Below are positions 32,566 to 42,545 of a DNA stretch of 64,000 nt, in pieces; position 1 is the first letter of the stretch, and every line of letters starts with the position of its first letter. The translations under genes were made by a program, and so were the position numbers. A model generated the notes under the pieces. That model made no database searches and was not told the origin of the DNA. It saw only the letters and a program-made list of their open reading frames with translations. Where the stretch lies: the NCBI GenBank assembly GCA_015832175.1, contig WJXW01000010.1:806001-870000 (forward strand), read 5' to 3'. The DNA comes from Paraphaeosphaeria minitans. Lineage: Eukaryota > Ascomycota > Dothideomycetes > Pleosporales > Didymosphaeriaceae.

Positions 32566-33759
32566 TTGGGTGCAAGGTGCGATCTAGCTCAACCGGCCTT
32601 AGAAAACCTCACTGCACCTCACTGGTTCTGCGCTGACTCCCTCGCAGACTCTCTAGATCCATGGGCAACCGAAGCCGTCGGCCACCACTTTGACCAGGCC
32701 GACGCTTCTGGCTTTGGACTCTTCTTCTCCTTCGACCATAACCACTTCAGCAGCCCTTCTGAGTATACAGAGTATTTGAAGCCGTTGCTCAGCCGCCCCT
32801 CCTACTTCAAATACGCAGGCAAGCCCCTCGTCTCGACCTTCAACGGCGATTCCGTCACAGACGGTATCTGGGCGGAATTCAAAGCCGCCGTCGGCGAGGT
32901 CCTCCTCATCCCCGGTTTCTCCGCCGCAGTCCCCGGTCCCGACTTCTTCGCCACCCGAACCGCGCTCGATGGCGTGTTCCACTGGAACTCATGGCCGGAC
33001 GCTTCACCAGACAAAGCGGATGTATCCGACGCAGAAGACAGCGCGTATCTCTCTGCCGCGCACAGCGCGGGCAAGCTGTTCATCATGGGGATCTCGCCCC
33101 TGCAGTTCAAGCACATCGATGCCAGCGAGGACAACTGGTACCGCCGAGGCGATGGAAATCTGGAGCTTATACTGGAGCAGACGCTTGCCCTGAAATCGAA
33201 TATGATTGAGCTGCAGACATGGAAAGATGCAGGTGAAAGCCATTATATGGGGAATTGGTGGGAGGAGCCGATTGCTGGCACTCCAATCCTGGACTACGTC
33301 AGGGACTACGATCATAAGGGATATTTGCAGGTTCTTGGACCTTTCATTCAAGCGTGGAAGCGCGGTGATAAGACTACCGTGGGTATGGTGCCGAGTGGGA
33401 GAGACGTGCAAGGGGCGTTGTGGCATCACACGTTGACAGTCAACTCTGACTGCGGTGCTGACGCTCTTGGGAAGCCGAGGGACTTTGGGAATGCAGAGGA
33501 TGTTGTCAGTGGTATTGTTTTTGTTGCTGCTGGGAAGACGGACCTTGTTGCAATTGTGAGTAATTGGGACCGAGAGCTGGGGCGAGTCGACCTGGTGGAG
33601 AGACACAATAAGCTCAACATCGAAGGGCTTGGCGATGGAAATGTGAGTATCAAGGTCGTGGACGGCAGTGGTGCCGTTTCTGCAGAAGCTACTGGCCCAC
33701 TTGCTGTTTTGAGTTCGGCTGCGCTTTGCAACTACAATTTCCAGGTCGTTGGGTTTTGA
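32566..33759 (+). pseudogene. 5'-truncated GH71 alpha-1,3-glucanase gene
   Basis: The open frame carries most of a GH71 (mutanase) catalytic domain. In order: LDPWATEAVGHHFDQADASG, GLFFSFDHNHFSSPSEY, YFKYAGKPLVSTFNGD and LLIPGFSAAVPGPDF. Then FHWNSWPDASPDKADVSD, GKLFIMGISPLQFKH, and WKDAGESHYMGNWWEEP, the conserved block near the active site. The C-terminal beta domain is present up to VVGF. GH71 enzymes cut alpha-1,3-glucan of fungal walls. The usual first 50-60 residues (signal peptide, the HFMVGN and GIDAFALN blocks) are missing. The frame has no ATG before the MGIS block, about 170 codons in. A splice acceptor-like CTCGCAG at 32640-32646 suggests that the first exon has been lost or displaced. 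I therefore treat it as a truncated copy. Confidence 0.75.
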
Positions 33760-34112
33760 TCACAATATAGGCACAGCATTTATAATAGACCATCTCCATA
33801 ATCTAAGAGAGTTCACGGTTGCTCAAAATACTCCATGCCTATCTTTCCTTCTTTGTCTCGACATAGACTCGCGTTGGCTTCGAAGCCTATTCTCCACTCG
33901 CACACCAACCCAAGGACCTACACCATCGCAACACAGCATATCTCCCCAAAACTGCACCCAACCATCTGCCCGATAGCGAGTAAGTGAGAACAAAAAAGCC
34001 AATTCAGTAAAATATACGTCTCTGCGATGCAGCCCTTTGTTCTCGCAAATGCAAGGCTTTGATCTGCGATGGCAGTGTTGCTTCACTTCTCAACCATCAA
34101 TTCATATTCCAC
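33760..34112. other. Intergenic between the GH71 fragment and the tRNA
   Basis: About 350 bases that would hold the 3' end of the GH71 transcript unit. No gene is seen. Confidence 0.4.
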
Positions 34113-34118
34113 AAAAAA
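34113..34118 (-). terminator. RNA polymerase III terminator of the tRNA gene
   Basis: Six consecutive A on the plus strand give TTTTTT on the minus strand, starting four bases after the tRNA 3' end, as expected for Pol III termination. Confidence 0.7.
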
Positions 34119-34121
34119 GAA

Positions 34122-34236
34122 TGAGCGAGGCAAGAGTCGAACTTGCGCCTTCCCAGCCGCCAGCTTCGTACACCGCCCGGGTCACCTTCGTACAACCGCC
34201 CGCTGGCTGGGTGCTCTACCACTGAGCTACTCGCCC
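34122..34236 (-). tRNA. Intron-containing tRNA, anticodon probably AGC (Ala), uncertain
   Basis: On the minus strand a 115-nt segment folds as a tRNA. The acceptor stem GGGCGAG (34236-34230) pairs with CTCGCTC (34129-34123) in all 7 positions, one as G-U. The D arm is GCTC-AGTGGTA-GAGC. The T arm is GCAAG-TTCGACT-CTTGC, with 5 perfect pairs and a canonical loop. The anticodon stem CCCAG/CTGGG is perfect, the variable region has 5 nt, and position 73 is A. Between the stem halves lie 50 nt, so about 43 nt are an intron, placed as usual 3' of the anticodon; its CTGG pairs back with CCAG of the anticodon loop. With the intron after position 37 the anticodon reads AGC, but position 33 would be C rather than the near-universal U. 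Internal A and B boxes and a T6 terminator support expression. Confidence 0.65.
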
Positions 34237-35042
34237 TGTTTGTTTGATTTATGTAGATCTGGCTGAACAGTAAATATACCACAGTAGGGAGCAGAAAATA
34301 AGGAGGGGCAGAGTTATAGTGGGTGGTTACGGGAAGCGAAGTGAGGTGAGGTGAGTGAGTGTGTTGTTGGGGGAACGGGACGCGTTAGGGAGATTGCGTG
34401 CGTGGAGGGCAGGGCAAACGCTGGGAGATGGGGCAGTACCAGCACCGCAGCAAGATAGACCTCTCGGAAAACATTCACTGTTTGAGAACCCAACGCAAAA
34501 CATCCACTGGACCTGGTACTACTTGACGGGCTTCGAAACTGTCATATCTAAGGCCTGTAGACTATCATCATACACCATGCGTTGTATATCTGGCTTGCGT
34601 TGCTCTGTTGAGCGCTTCAATGAACGCTTTGATGCACGAGAAAGCTGCGTGTGGCAGCGCCAAAGCCAGAGCTTTCTTGCTACTCTCAAAGCAGGCTGGA
34701 TTTGTGAGCAAGAATTCGTACTTCGTGCAAGCTTGATTATCTGAAAGCTACGGCGGTGTAATCTGCAAGAAACAGTTGAATTGCAGCGGAACAGGCATTG
34801 TACGTGGACTGGAAGCTGCATTGACTATGATACGTTTGAAGCCTTTGGAGCTTACAGCCCTCGACAGTTAGTGAGCTACAATTTCCCCATTTGATGGCCA
34901 GCAGCAGAGTTGCAGAAATGAACAGGCACCAGACGCACGATCGTTGCCAGCGCGGCCATGGAGTGAACCCAGGCAGCCTTGTTGTTATAATTCCCATGGA
35001 CGCGCTAGCGACCTTTCCTCTCCATCAACACCACCGGACGAC
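34237..35042. other. Intergenic region, no gene seen
   Basis: About 800 bases. Short overlapping frames on both strands (34355-34997) show no domain. The right end contains the 5' leader of the following gene. Confidence 0.4.
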
Positions 35043-35141
35043 GTGAGTATGGCCCTTTTCAGGCACAATAAGGGCCCCCTTTCAGTTGCTGTTGCTCTCA
35101 GAGCATTCTACGGAATCAGGCATGCTAACAAGATGTAACAG
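35043..35141 (+). other. Putative 5' UTR intron
   Basis: GTGAGT at 35043 and GCTAAC...TAACAG ending at 35141 form a consensus intron of 99 nt that stops 8 bases before the ATG at 35150. Confidence 0.5.
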
Positions 35142-35149
35142 ATAACAAG

Positions 35150-35771
35150 ATGTCGTCCACCACGCCCAACGCCTCCGGCGCCACCGCCGCGCCCGCAAGC
35201 ACCACCACCACCACCACCACCACCTCCAACACGCCCGCCGAGGACGCCCGCCGGCTCGCCGAGTTTAGCCGGGAGATCCGCCGGCAGGACGACTTGCAGC
35301 GGGTTCGCCGAGCTGAGATCGCGGGAGACCATGTGCTGCGTCTCCTCGCGACCGTAAGCATAGCTCCTCTTGTAGAAAATCAGTGTAGCTCATAGAGATT
35401 AGGCCAATGTGCTCCGGGCCGACCGAGCCCACGCCGTGGCAAGGGGTGGCTCCCGGGACAGCCTAATGTTCCATTGGCTGAGCGACCGCGTCGCGGAGTT
35501 GATGGGCGAAGCCCTCGACATCGTGAACGCGGAGGCGGAGGAGCGCCGCGTAAGTTACGTCCTTGCTACCACACGTATACGACTAATCATTGCATAGCAA
35601 GCCCGCCGCGCCGCCACTCGTGCCCGGGCGCTGGCCGGGCTGCCGCCGCCGCCGCCATCGCCTCCGCCGTCCCCCCGCCCCACACGCCCCTCCCGTTGGG
35701 ACGTGGGTCGTAAGTACTCACATGAAGCGGTGGGAACATAGGCTAACAAGAATGTAGCAGAGGACTGGTGA
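35150..35771 (+). CDS. GC-rich multi-exon orphan protein
   Basis: Four short exons are each bounded by consensus sites (GTAAGC, GTAAGT, GTAAGT donors; GCTAAC or ACTAAT branch sites): 35150-35353, 35403-35549, 35598-35709 and 35761-35771. The product is about 157 residues. It has a Ser/Thr/Ala-rich start with eight Thr in a row, then a highly charged helical centre (EDARRLAEFSREIRRQDDLQ, RVRRAEIAGDHVLRLLAT, LMFHWLSDRVAELMGEALDI, VNAEAEERRQARRAA). The polyproline tail (PPPPPSPPPSPRPTRPS) ends in an Asp-Trp stop. Introns 1-3 are 48-51 nt. The 3' end is uncertain: a further GTAAGT at 35801 and an acceptor near 35848 would allow one more exon if the last acceptor is shifted by two bases. GC content is far above the flanks. 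No family is recognised; a coiled-coil or nucleic-acid partner role would be guesswork. Confidence 0.55.
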
Positions 35772-36630
35772 GCGCTCTCGCCGCCGGCCGACAAGACCGT
35801 AAGTACAGCCAGGCTTAGGAAAAGGTCCATCTGTTGATTGAATCATAGCCCGCCTTCGGGCACCACGTCCGTTCTTCTGCCCTGCGGGGCCATGACACTT
35901 GTCCGGGGGGCTCGGGGTTTGGAGTGCGTGTTTTTTGTTCTGTTTAAATGAGAAAGTTCATCACATACACCTTGCTCTTAGCGTGATTATGAGTTCGAAC
36001 GTGATTGCGTATGAGAGAGAGAGTGTGTGTGTCTGTGTGCGAAGCAATGTAATATGTGTGGACTGAATAGACGGTCGAGATGACTGGGAAGTGCGAAATG
36101 GAAGCTGAAGCATGGATTGGATGACTGAAATTTGGGGTGTGTGAAAAATAGTATTGAGGAACCTAGGAATAACGTGGAAGGATCAGATCTTCTTGCAGGA
36201 TACCATGGACTGTGGAATGGCCGTGCAGTACACGGGTAATCGTGGAGCCGAATCACTGGCGTGGTGTGTGCTGCGCGGCCGGCCGGACACAGGGAGTTTA
36301 GCATATTTTGTCTGGCAATGGAAAGCACTTCATAAACTCATTGCGATGGGCACAGGCGAGGGAGGTGTCGGCAGTGTGGATAGGGAAACGAGGACGGGGT
36401 GACGTTGGAAGGTGGAACGGAACGGAACATCTGCGGCATCATTCCCTGACTAATCGCAGCAATGACGTTTCGGCCCCAATTGATGGCGCGAATTCACAAC
36501 GTCACACGTTCCCTCCCCAGGTAGGTCGCACTTTCCCCCGCAAGGTCGCACTTTCCATCACAAGAGGTCCACGCTCCAAACCTCGTGGCGTGGCGTGGTA
36601 GCGCCTTCCTCGGTTTCGTACTTCGATACA
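35772..36630. other. Intergenic with possible extra 3' exon and a GA/GT run
   Basis: The left end may contain a further exon of the preceding gene (35848-35950). A mixed dinucleotide run (GAGAGAGAGAG then GTGTGTGTC) lies at 36013-36040. The right end is the promoter of the M28 peptidase gene. No other gene is seen; a long minus-strand frame starting here is an antisense shadow of the peptidase gene. Confidence 0.45.
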
Positions 36631-39152
36631 ATGCCAATGTCGGCGCATGCAGGCACCGAAAAAGCCACCATGAGCGACGAACGCACGCCCCTCATTGCCG
36701 TTGTGCAGACGCGCCCCCACCGCGACCGCTACCCATACCACCGCCTGCGCTACATCTGCACGCTCTTCCTCTCCATCTCGCTCTTCACAGGCCTCATTGC
36801 CGCTGTGCTCATTCTCAACTTTCTTCCGCTCGCCGACGACGACTCGGCCACTGCAGTCGGCATCTCGCGCGTCTTGCCAGGGAGGTTGCCCGCAGGATGG
36901 CCGTACTCGAGGGGATTGCACTACGATGCGCTGGTCGACATCTTGATGGAAACCCCTGACAGCGAGAAGGCAAGCGAGTACAGCCGTTACTACACCAGCG
37001 GCCCGCATCTGGCCGGCAAGAACCTGAGCCAGGCCATCTGGACCAAGAACAAGTGGGAGGAGTTTGGCGTGAGCTCGCTGATTGTCGACTACGATGTGTA
37101 CCTTAACTACCCCAAGGGCCACCGCCTCGCGCTGCTGGAGAAGAACGGCGAAGATGAGAAGGACACTGCGGATGTCGGGGGCGAGGGCAAGTCGAAGACC
37201 CAGGACGACGGCAAGTGGAAGGTCAAGTACGAGGCAAGCTTGGAGGAGGACGTACTCGAGGAAGATGCAACCAGTGGCCTGAAGGACCGCGTCCCGACGT
37301 TTCATGGATACAGCGCCTCGGGTAACGTGACGGCTGGTTACGTCTACGTCAACTACGGCACCTACAAGGACTTCGAGCAGCTCCAGGCTGCCAATGTCAC
37401 CCTCGACGGCAAGATTGCACTCGTCAAGTATGGGGGCGTGTTCCGCGGACTCAAGGTCAAGCGGGCACAGGAACTCGGCATGCTTGGTGCCATCATCTAC
37501 ACTGACCCTGGCGATGATGGCCAAGTTACCGTGGAGAATGGATACGCCGCGTACCCTGACGGCCCGGCACGCCAGGCGAGCAGCGTCCAGCGAGGCAGTT
37601 GCCAGTTCTTGAGTAAGTTTGCCCACCCCACCGCTATACGTCTTGTTCATTCTCGTAGGCTTCGCGCCGGGCGATCCAACCACCCCCGGCTACCCCTCCA
37701 AGCCTGGTGCTCCCCGACAAGACACATCGCACGCGATTCCATCCATTCCATCCATTCCCATCTCATACCAGGATGCCCTCCCGCTGCTCAGGGCTTTGAA
37801 CGGCCACGGACCGAAAGCCTCCTCGATCAACTGGAAAGACGGTGGACTTGGCTACAGAGGGGTTGAGTACAACATCGGACCGTCCCCTGACCACCTTTCC
37901 ATCAATCTGGTCAACGAACAAGAATACGTCACGACGCCGCTTTGGAACGTTATTGGTATCATTAACGGCAGCATCCCTGATGAAGTAGTTGTCTTGGGAA
38001 ACCACCGGGACGCGTGGATTGCAGGTGGCGCTGGTGACCCGAACAGCGGATCCGCAGCTTTTAACGAGGTCATCAGAAGCTTCGGTGTTGCTATGCGCGC
38101 TGGCTGGAAGCCCATGCGCACCATCGTCTTCGCAAGCTGGGACGGCGAGGAGTATGGTCTTGTCGGCTCGACGGAGTGGGTGGAGGAGTATTTGCCTTGG
38201 CTGTCAGCTTCGACCGTCGCATACCTCAATGTAGATGTCGGCGCTCAAGGCCCAGATTTCAAGCTTTCGGCGGCCCCGCTCCTGGAGAAAGCTGTCATGG
38301 ATACAGGTAAGCACAATGACATTATCTCCTGTCCTCGGTACTAACGGTCCTACAGTCAAGCTCATTCAATCTCCCAACCAAACCGTACCAGGCCAGACCG
38401 TAGCCGACGTCTGGGACAAGCACATCTCCACCATGGGCTCCGGCAGCGACTTCACCGCCTTCCAAGATTTCGCCGGCATCCCTTCCATCGACATGGGCTT
38501 CGGTGCCGCCCCCGGCTCAGCCATCTACCACTACCACTCCAACTATGACTCCTTCGCCTGGATGGAGAAATACGGCGACCCCTCCTTCCAGTACCACGAG
38601 ACGATTGCCAAGATCTGGGCCCTCGTCGCCGCAAAGCTCATCGAGACCCCCGTCCTCCAACTCAACGCCGCACGTTACGCCGCCGGGCTCCGCCGCTACG
38701 TCGACAGCGTCAAAGAAAAGGCTCACACCGCCCCGTTCCTGCCGCACAAGCCAGACGATAACTTCGCGAGTCTCGACGCTGCGGTCGAACGCTTCCAGTT
38801 CGCGGCTTCAATCCACGACGGCACAGCTGAAGCGCTCGCACAGCGGCTCATTGACGATGATATCCCGTGGTGGAAGTTCTGGGAGAAGCTGCAGCTGTAC
38901 TATGCCATTCGCAAGGTTAATACAAAGTATAAGTTGCTGGAGAGGCAATTCTTGTACAAGCATGGGCTGGACGGCAGGAGCTGGTTCAAGCATGTGGTGT
39001 TTGCGCCCGGCAAGTGGACCGGATACGCGGGTGCGACGTTCCCTGGCATCGTCGAGGCAATTGATGAGAAGGATGAAGCCGCCGTGTTCAAGTGGACTAT
39101 CATTGCGACGGAAATAGTCGACGGGGCGAGCGATTGGTTGGAGACGGAGTAG
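36631..39152 (+). CDS. M28B membrane metallopeptidase (glutamate carboxypeptidase II-like)
   Basis: There are three exons, 36631-37612, 37659-38306 and 38356-39152, giving 808 residues. A cytosolic N-terminus carries a DERTPLI di-leucine-like sorting motif. One membrane helix follows (YICTLFLSISLFTGLIAAVLILNF), so it is a type II membrane protein of the vacuole/endosome or plasma membrane. Next come a protease-associated (PA) domain around VPTFHGYSASGNVTAGYVYV, then FAPGDPTTPGYPS, then the zinc peptidase domain. Its ligands are visible: GNHRDAW (His), GDPNSGSAAF (bridging Asp), SWDGEEYGLVGS (general base Glu and ligand Glu), AYLNVDV (Asp) and YHYHSNYDS (His). A C-terminal dimerisation-type helical domain ends the protein. 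All parts of the NAALADase/transferrin-receptor family are present. The start could also be the ATG at 36637 or 36670. It probably trims C-terminal acidic residues from peptides; the substrate is inferred only. Confidence 0.93.
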
Positions 39153-40576
39153 CGTGTGGCCCAGAGGGTGTGTGCGGGCAAAATATTTTGTATATACAAG
39201 CCATCTAGTGAGCGAGCGAGATACCCAGACTGTATGTACTTTCGCTGAATATGGGGTTTATGGTTATTGAAACTGTGAAACACGTGATGTTTGAAATATT
39301 GATCCTCAGGATGCTGGAGAAAGAATGGATCGAAGAGGGTGTGTAAACGCGCGATGCTTGATAACTTTGACGATTAGCATTTTTTATAAACAATACACTG
39401 ATATTGGAAGGCTGGAGAAGTAATGGTTGGACCGAAGAGTGCTACCCGCACTTCAGTCATGTGAGGAAGGTACATCACGTGCCGCACTTTTTCCCGAGGT
39501 CCCGCAATCCCATATTGAACTATGTGCTATCCACTAACAGATCAATGGCTACACGTATCACAGAGATGTATTAGGAGATAAAGAGCGCATCACTTAAGAT
39601 ATCGCTTCGAGGAGTCGAACAGAAGGGCGTTTCTGTATTCTCGATCGGGAGCTGAAAAGTCACATGATGTATGCTTGACTGGGTAGACGTTATTAGCATT
39701 CGTAAACAAGCTTTAGCATTTGCAGAGCTGAATTGGGTGCTTTCTAGTTAGATTTGAGGGGCTTGATTGCGTTGATGCTGGGGGTCTGTGAACTCAGTGC
39801 CGGGAAAATCATGTGACCCCATTTGCACAATTGGTGGGAAAGGGGGAAGACAAGGATGTCTGGATTGCGTGATGGAGAATACCTAGCAAGACAACTCAGC
39901 GTTTTTGATTGATGTAGGGGATTTTTTTGCGCTTAAAGGGTGGCTGGCTTGCGTCGATCGGGTCGAAGTGTTTCAGGTCTGCGAAGGCTGTAGATGGATT
40001 GGAGAGGCGTTCGATAGGTATGTTGTAGGTTTCTGATAACTGAGAATATGTGTGATTGTACTAGGAGGAGTATTGGGAGACCAATCTTGGATAATGAGAC
40101 TGCCTTAGACTGTTGGACGTATACGGGTTTGACTAGGAGTGTTTGTCATTTGGGTCACTGTTCCGGAATTTACGTATATCAGAGGCATGGGAATCACTGG
40201 AAAGACTAAGCCAGAAGAATAGTGTCAAACACTGGCATTGCTTTTTTCGTCGACCCACTGGGAGAGGGCAAGGTGGCGTGTGGCACTTCTGCACGATACT
40301 CGACTCTTTGAGGGAGCTGGATGATTCACTTGGTAGGCATTGTAATGCCATCATCCTTTGTTTATGGAAGTGTTTGAAAGGAGCTGTACGATGCACAATG
40401 CATGAGCATCTAATATATACTACTTCAACCGAATTTTACTCTCTCTAAGGTTTTCCGAAAGCCCTTAGAAAGTCGACAGAGAGACAGAAACATTTTTTCT
40501 CTACTATTACCAACACTATAAACAAATCAGAATCTTTCACACGTGCAGGTCACGTTCTGATTCAACAACGAGCGAG
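39153..40576. other. Intergenic region, no gene seen
   Basis: About 1.4 kb of moderately AT-rich sequence. Both strands are open over about 40133-40448 but without recognisable content. The last 100 bases before 40577 are A/C-rich leader sequence. Confidence 0.4.
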
Positions 40577-41434
40577 ATGTATATCGAAACCGCCCGGATT
40601 CCTAGACCGGGGACGTTAGAGCCACCGGTCAACTTCGGTATCACCGGGGACATTTGCTACCGCTGCAATCAGAACGCTTTCGATGCGTGTTCCAAAGGGC
40701 ACCCAGCGGATCAACCAGCCACCTCAAACCTGTACGATCTGACCTGCCACACCTTGGGCGTCGACCCTCATGTTTGTGCCATCGAGGAGTTCCTATGCGC
40801 CAACTGCATCACCATCGAGTGGGCGATCAGCCTGAAAGACTTCGTTCCATGTCCCTGGTGTCGGCGAGATGCTGGATTCAAGCGTCTGGAGCCACTTGAA
40901 AACACCAACGTTAGTGGTATGATCCGTGGGGAATTGAGCAGCTCAGAGACCATCCGGACCCAGGATGGAGTGGCCGCAACACTGGTTGGTATCACCCGCG
41001 AGGAAGGCTGGATCCTCGCCACAGAACTGTACGTCGCATACTGTGCCCAAGTTGGTGGGGAAGAAGCTCTCGGCGGGCCGGTTTACCAAACGTCGTTTGG
41101 GTTCAACCGCTTTCTCCATGCCCTGCTCAAAGAGTTCCATGGTGAATCCGCGAACCGGAGATTTGTTGTGACGCCGGAGGTCTGAGAATGGGAGATGATA
41201 AGCATTGTGCGGCTGGTTATCATCCAGCTGTTCCAGGAGCAGGGAGGGGATCTGGGTGAGTTGGTTCAGGATGACGTGGAGTGTGAGGAGAACATGGGCT
41301 ACTCCGGGTTTTTGGATGTCGTCCTGAGGAGCGACGAGGGATTGCTGAATGTGTACCATCATTGGACGACACTGATCGGGCATCTAGTCAACTTATTCTG
41401 CAGGCGTCATTGTGATAGACTCGCTGCAGACTAG
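40577..41434 (+). pseudogene. RING-like Cys-rich orphan with an in-frame TGA
   Basis: The ATG at 40577 opens 202 codons. Paired cysteines suggest a treble-clef or RING-like zinc finger: CYRC at residues 27-30, then a Cys/His segment (DACSKGHP), CANC, and CPWCRRD. A helical C-terminal part follows (EEGWILATELYVAYCAQVGG). The frame meets TGA at 41183-41185 but continues without shift for 83 more codons of coding-like sequence (EWEMISIVRLVIIQLFQEQG, LVQDDVECEENMGYSGFLD, VVLRSDEGLLNVYHHW) to 41434. The stop may be a recent nonsense change (for example CGA to TGA), a readthrough site or a true end. The family is not recognised; small RING-like proteins of this kind are common lineage-specific genes in Dothideomycetes. 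Confidence 0.55.
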
Positions 41435-41800
41435 AAACTAGACAGTAACGACAGTTCCATATCCCAATAGAGCTGTGGAACGACACAATCGAAACAAGGA
41501 AACGATCAATATAAATCTGTTGAAAATGAAAGACATATCAGGTTCACGATGGTCGGGAAGTAAACCGGATCATAAATCGTTCGTTAAGCAAGAACATGAA
41601 AGGATCAATTGTGATAACTATCTAGTAGTGGAAAAAGTAAGGAATGTCCGAGCATGCGTCTTGACCACAGACACTGACCTCAGTCTGCGGCTCATATTTG
41701 GCTAGATGCTCCGCGCCGCGGTGGGAGCACAGCTCATCAACTCAAAGCTCGGCTGACCCCAGTTGCGTAGTATTGCGCGTTGTTTCATCTACCCCAGATT

Positions 41801-41930
41801 CTGACTCCCACCAGCTATGGTAAAGCTTGACGGGCGAGTTGCCTGGGGAAAGGATCGTGAGCATCCTCGGCGGCTTGCCAAAGGGCATGCATACCAATGA
41901 TCGTCGACCGCTATGGAAATGTTTGAGCCA
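41801..41930 (+). repeat. Diverged repeat A, copy 1
   Basis: The copy shares with copies at 42081 and 42411 the order: ACTCCCACCAGCTATGG, GGGCGAG, GATC-CTCGGCGGC-TGC, ATACCAATGATCG, then TATGG. Similarity is patchy, with small indels between the matching blocks. Confidence 0.55.
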
Positions 41931-42080
41931 CTCACTTACGACGGGACACTGACCTTAGTACCCGCCGCCCCATAATGCTCTGCGCTACAGTGAAGTACAG
42001 CCATAGGACCACCAACCCCTTCCTAGGCTATACCTCGCTGTAAGTGTAGTGCGCTTTTGGTTTAATCTCCCCCTCGCTGC

Positions 42081-42240
42081 CTACTCCCACCAGCTATGGA
42101 AGAGCACGGCGGGCGAGACCCGATGTGAACCGGTGTCTCGAATGGCACACGGGGTGTTGGGATTGATCTTCGGCGGCCTGCAAGTGTCGTGGCGAGCATA
42201 CCAATGTTCGTTGTCGTTGTGTAAAATGTATGGACGAGGC
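42081..42240 (+). repeat. Diverged repeat A, copy 2
   Basis: This has the same block order as copy 1: ACTCCCACCAGCTATGG, GGGCGAG, GATCTTCGGCGGCCTGC, GCATACCAATG, then TATGGA. It lies about 275 bases downstream in the same orientation. Confidence 0.55.
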
Positions 42241-42349
42241 ATTCCGAGTCACTACCTAATTTAGGTAGTCAACTGTAGATACAAAAGAAATGAATCTACA
42301 TGGGGCAAGGGAAGCTCTGTTTGACTCCCCATCCACAGGGCTCCAGAAC

Positions 42350-42424
42350 CAAGGTGAACCGAAGCTGCACCTGGCTTCGAAACCCATCGATCTTCCCTTG
42401 TCCGATAGACCACCGAGCTATGAG
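42350..42424 (-). other. tRNA-like relic
   Basis: On the minus strand TAGCTCGGTGG matches a Pol III A box and GGTTTCGAAGCC approximates a B box, spaced as in a tRNA. The ends AGCTGCCT and AGGTGCAGCT can pair with a two-base bulge. The D and T stems are poor, so it is a decayed tRNA or tRNA-derived SINE head and not a working tRNA. Confidence 0.35.
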
Positions 42425-42545
42425 GCAGCTTGGGGGCTCGATCCAGTTGGAGGGTGCTGTGTTTGGTGATCCTCAGTGGCGTGCAAAGGTTGCGTCCGGC
42501 CTGCCAATGATCGCTGTATGGCAGTGGAATGTATGGAAACTAGCT
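42411..42545 (+). repeat. Diverged repeat A, copy 3
   Basis: This is the most diverged copy: GAGCTATG, then GGTGATCCTCAGTGGCGTGC, CTGCCAATGATCGCTGTATGG and GAATGTATGG. It is directly preceded by the tRNA-like relic at about 42350-42424. Confidence 0.45.

Noticed and set aside
36502..37683. Minus-strand open frame of 393 codons
   Set aside because: It lies antisense to the clearly identified M28B peptidase exon 1; its openness reflects codon bias of that exon, and its translation shows no domain.
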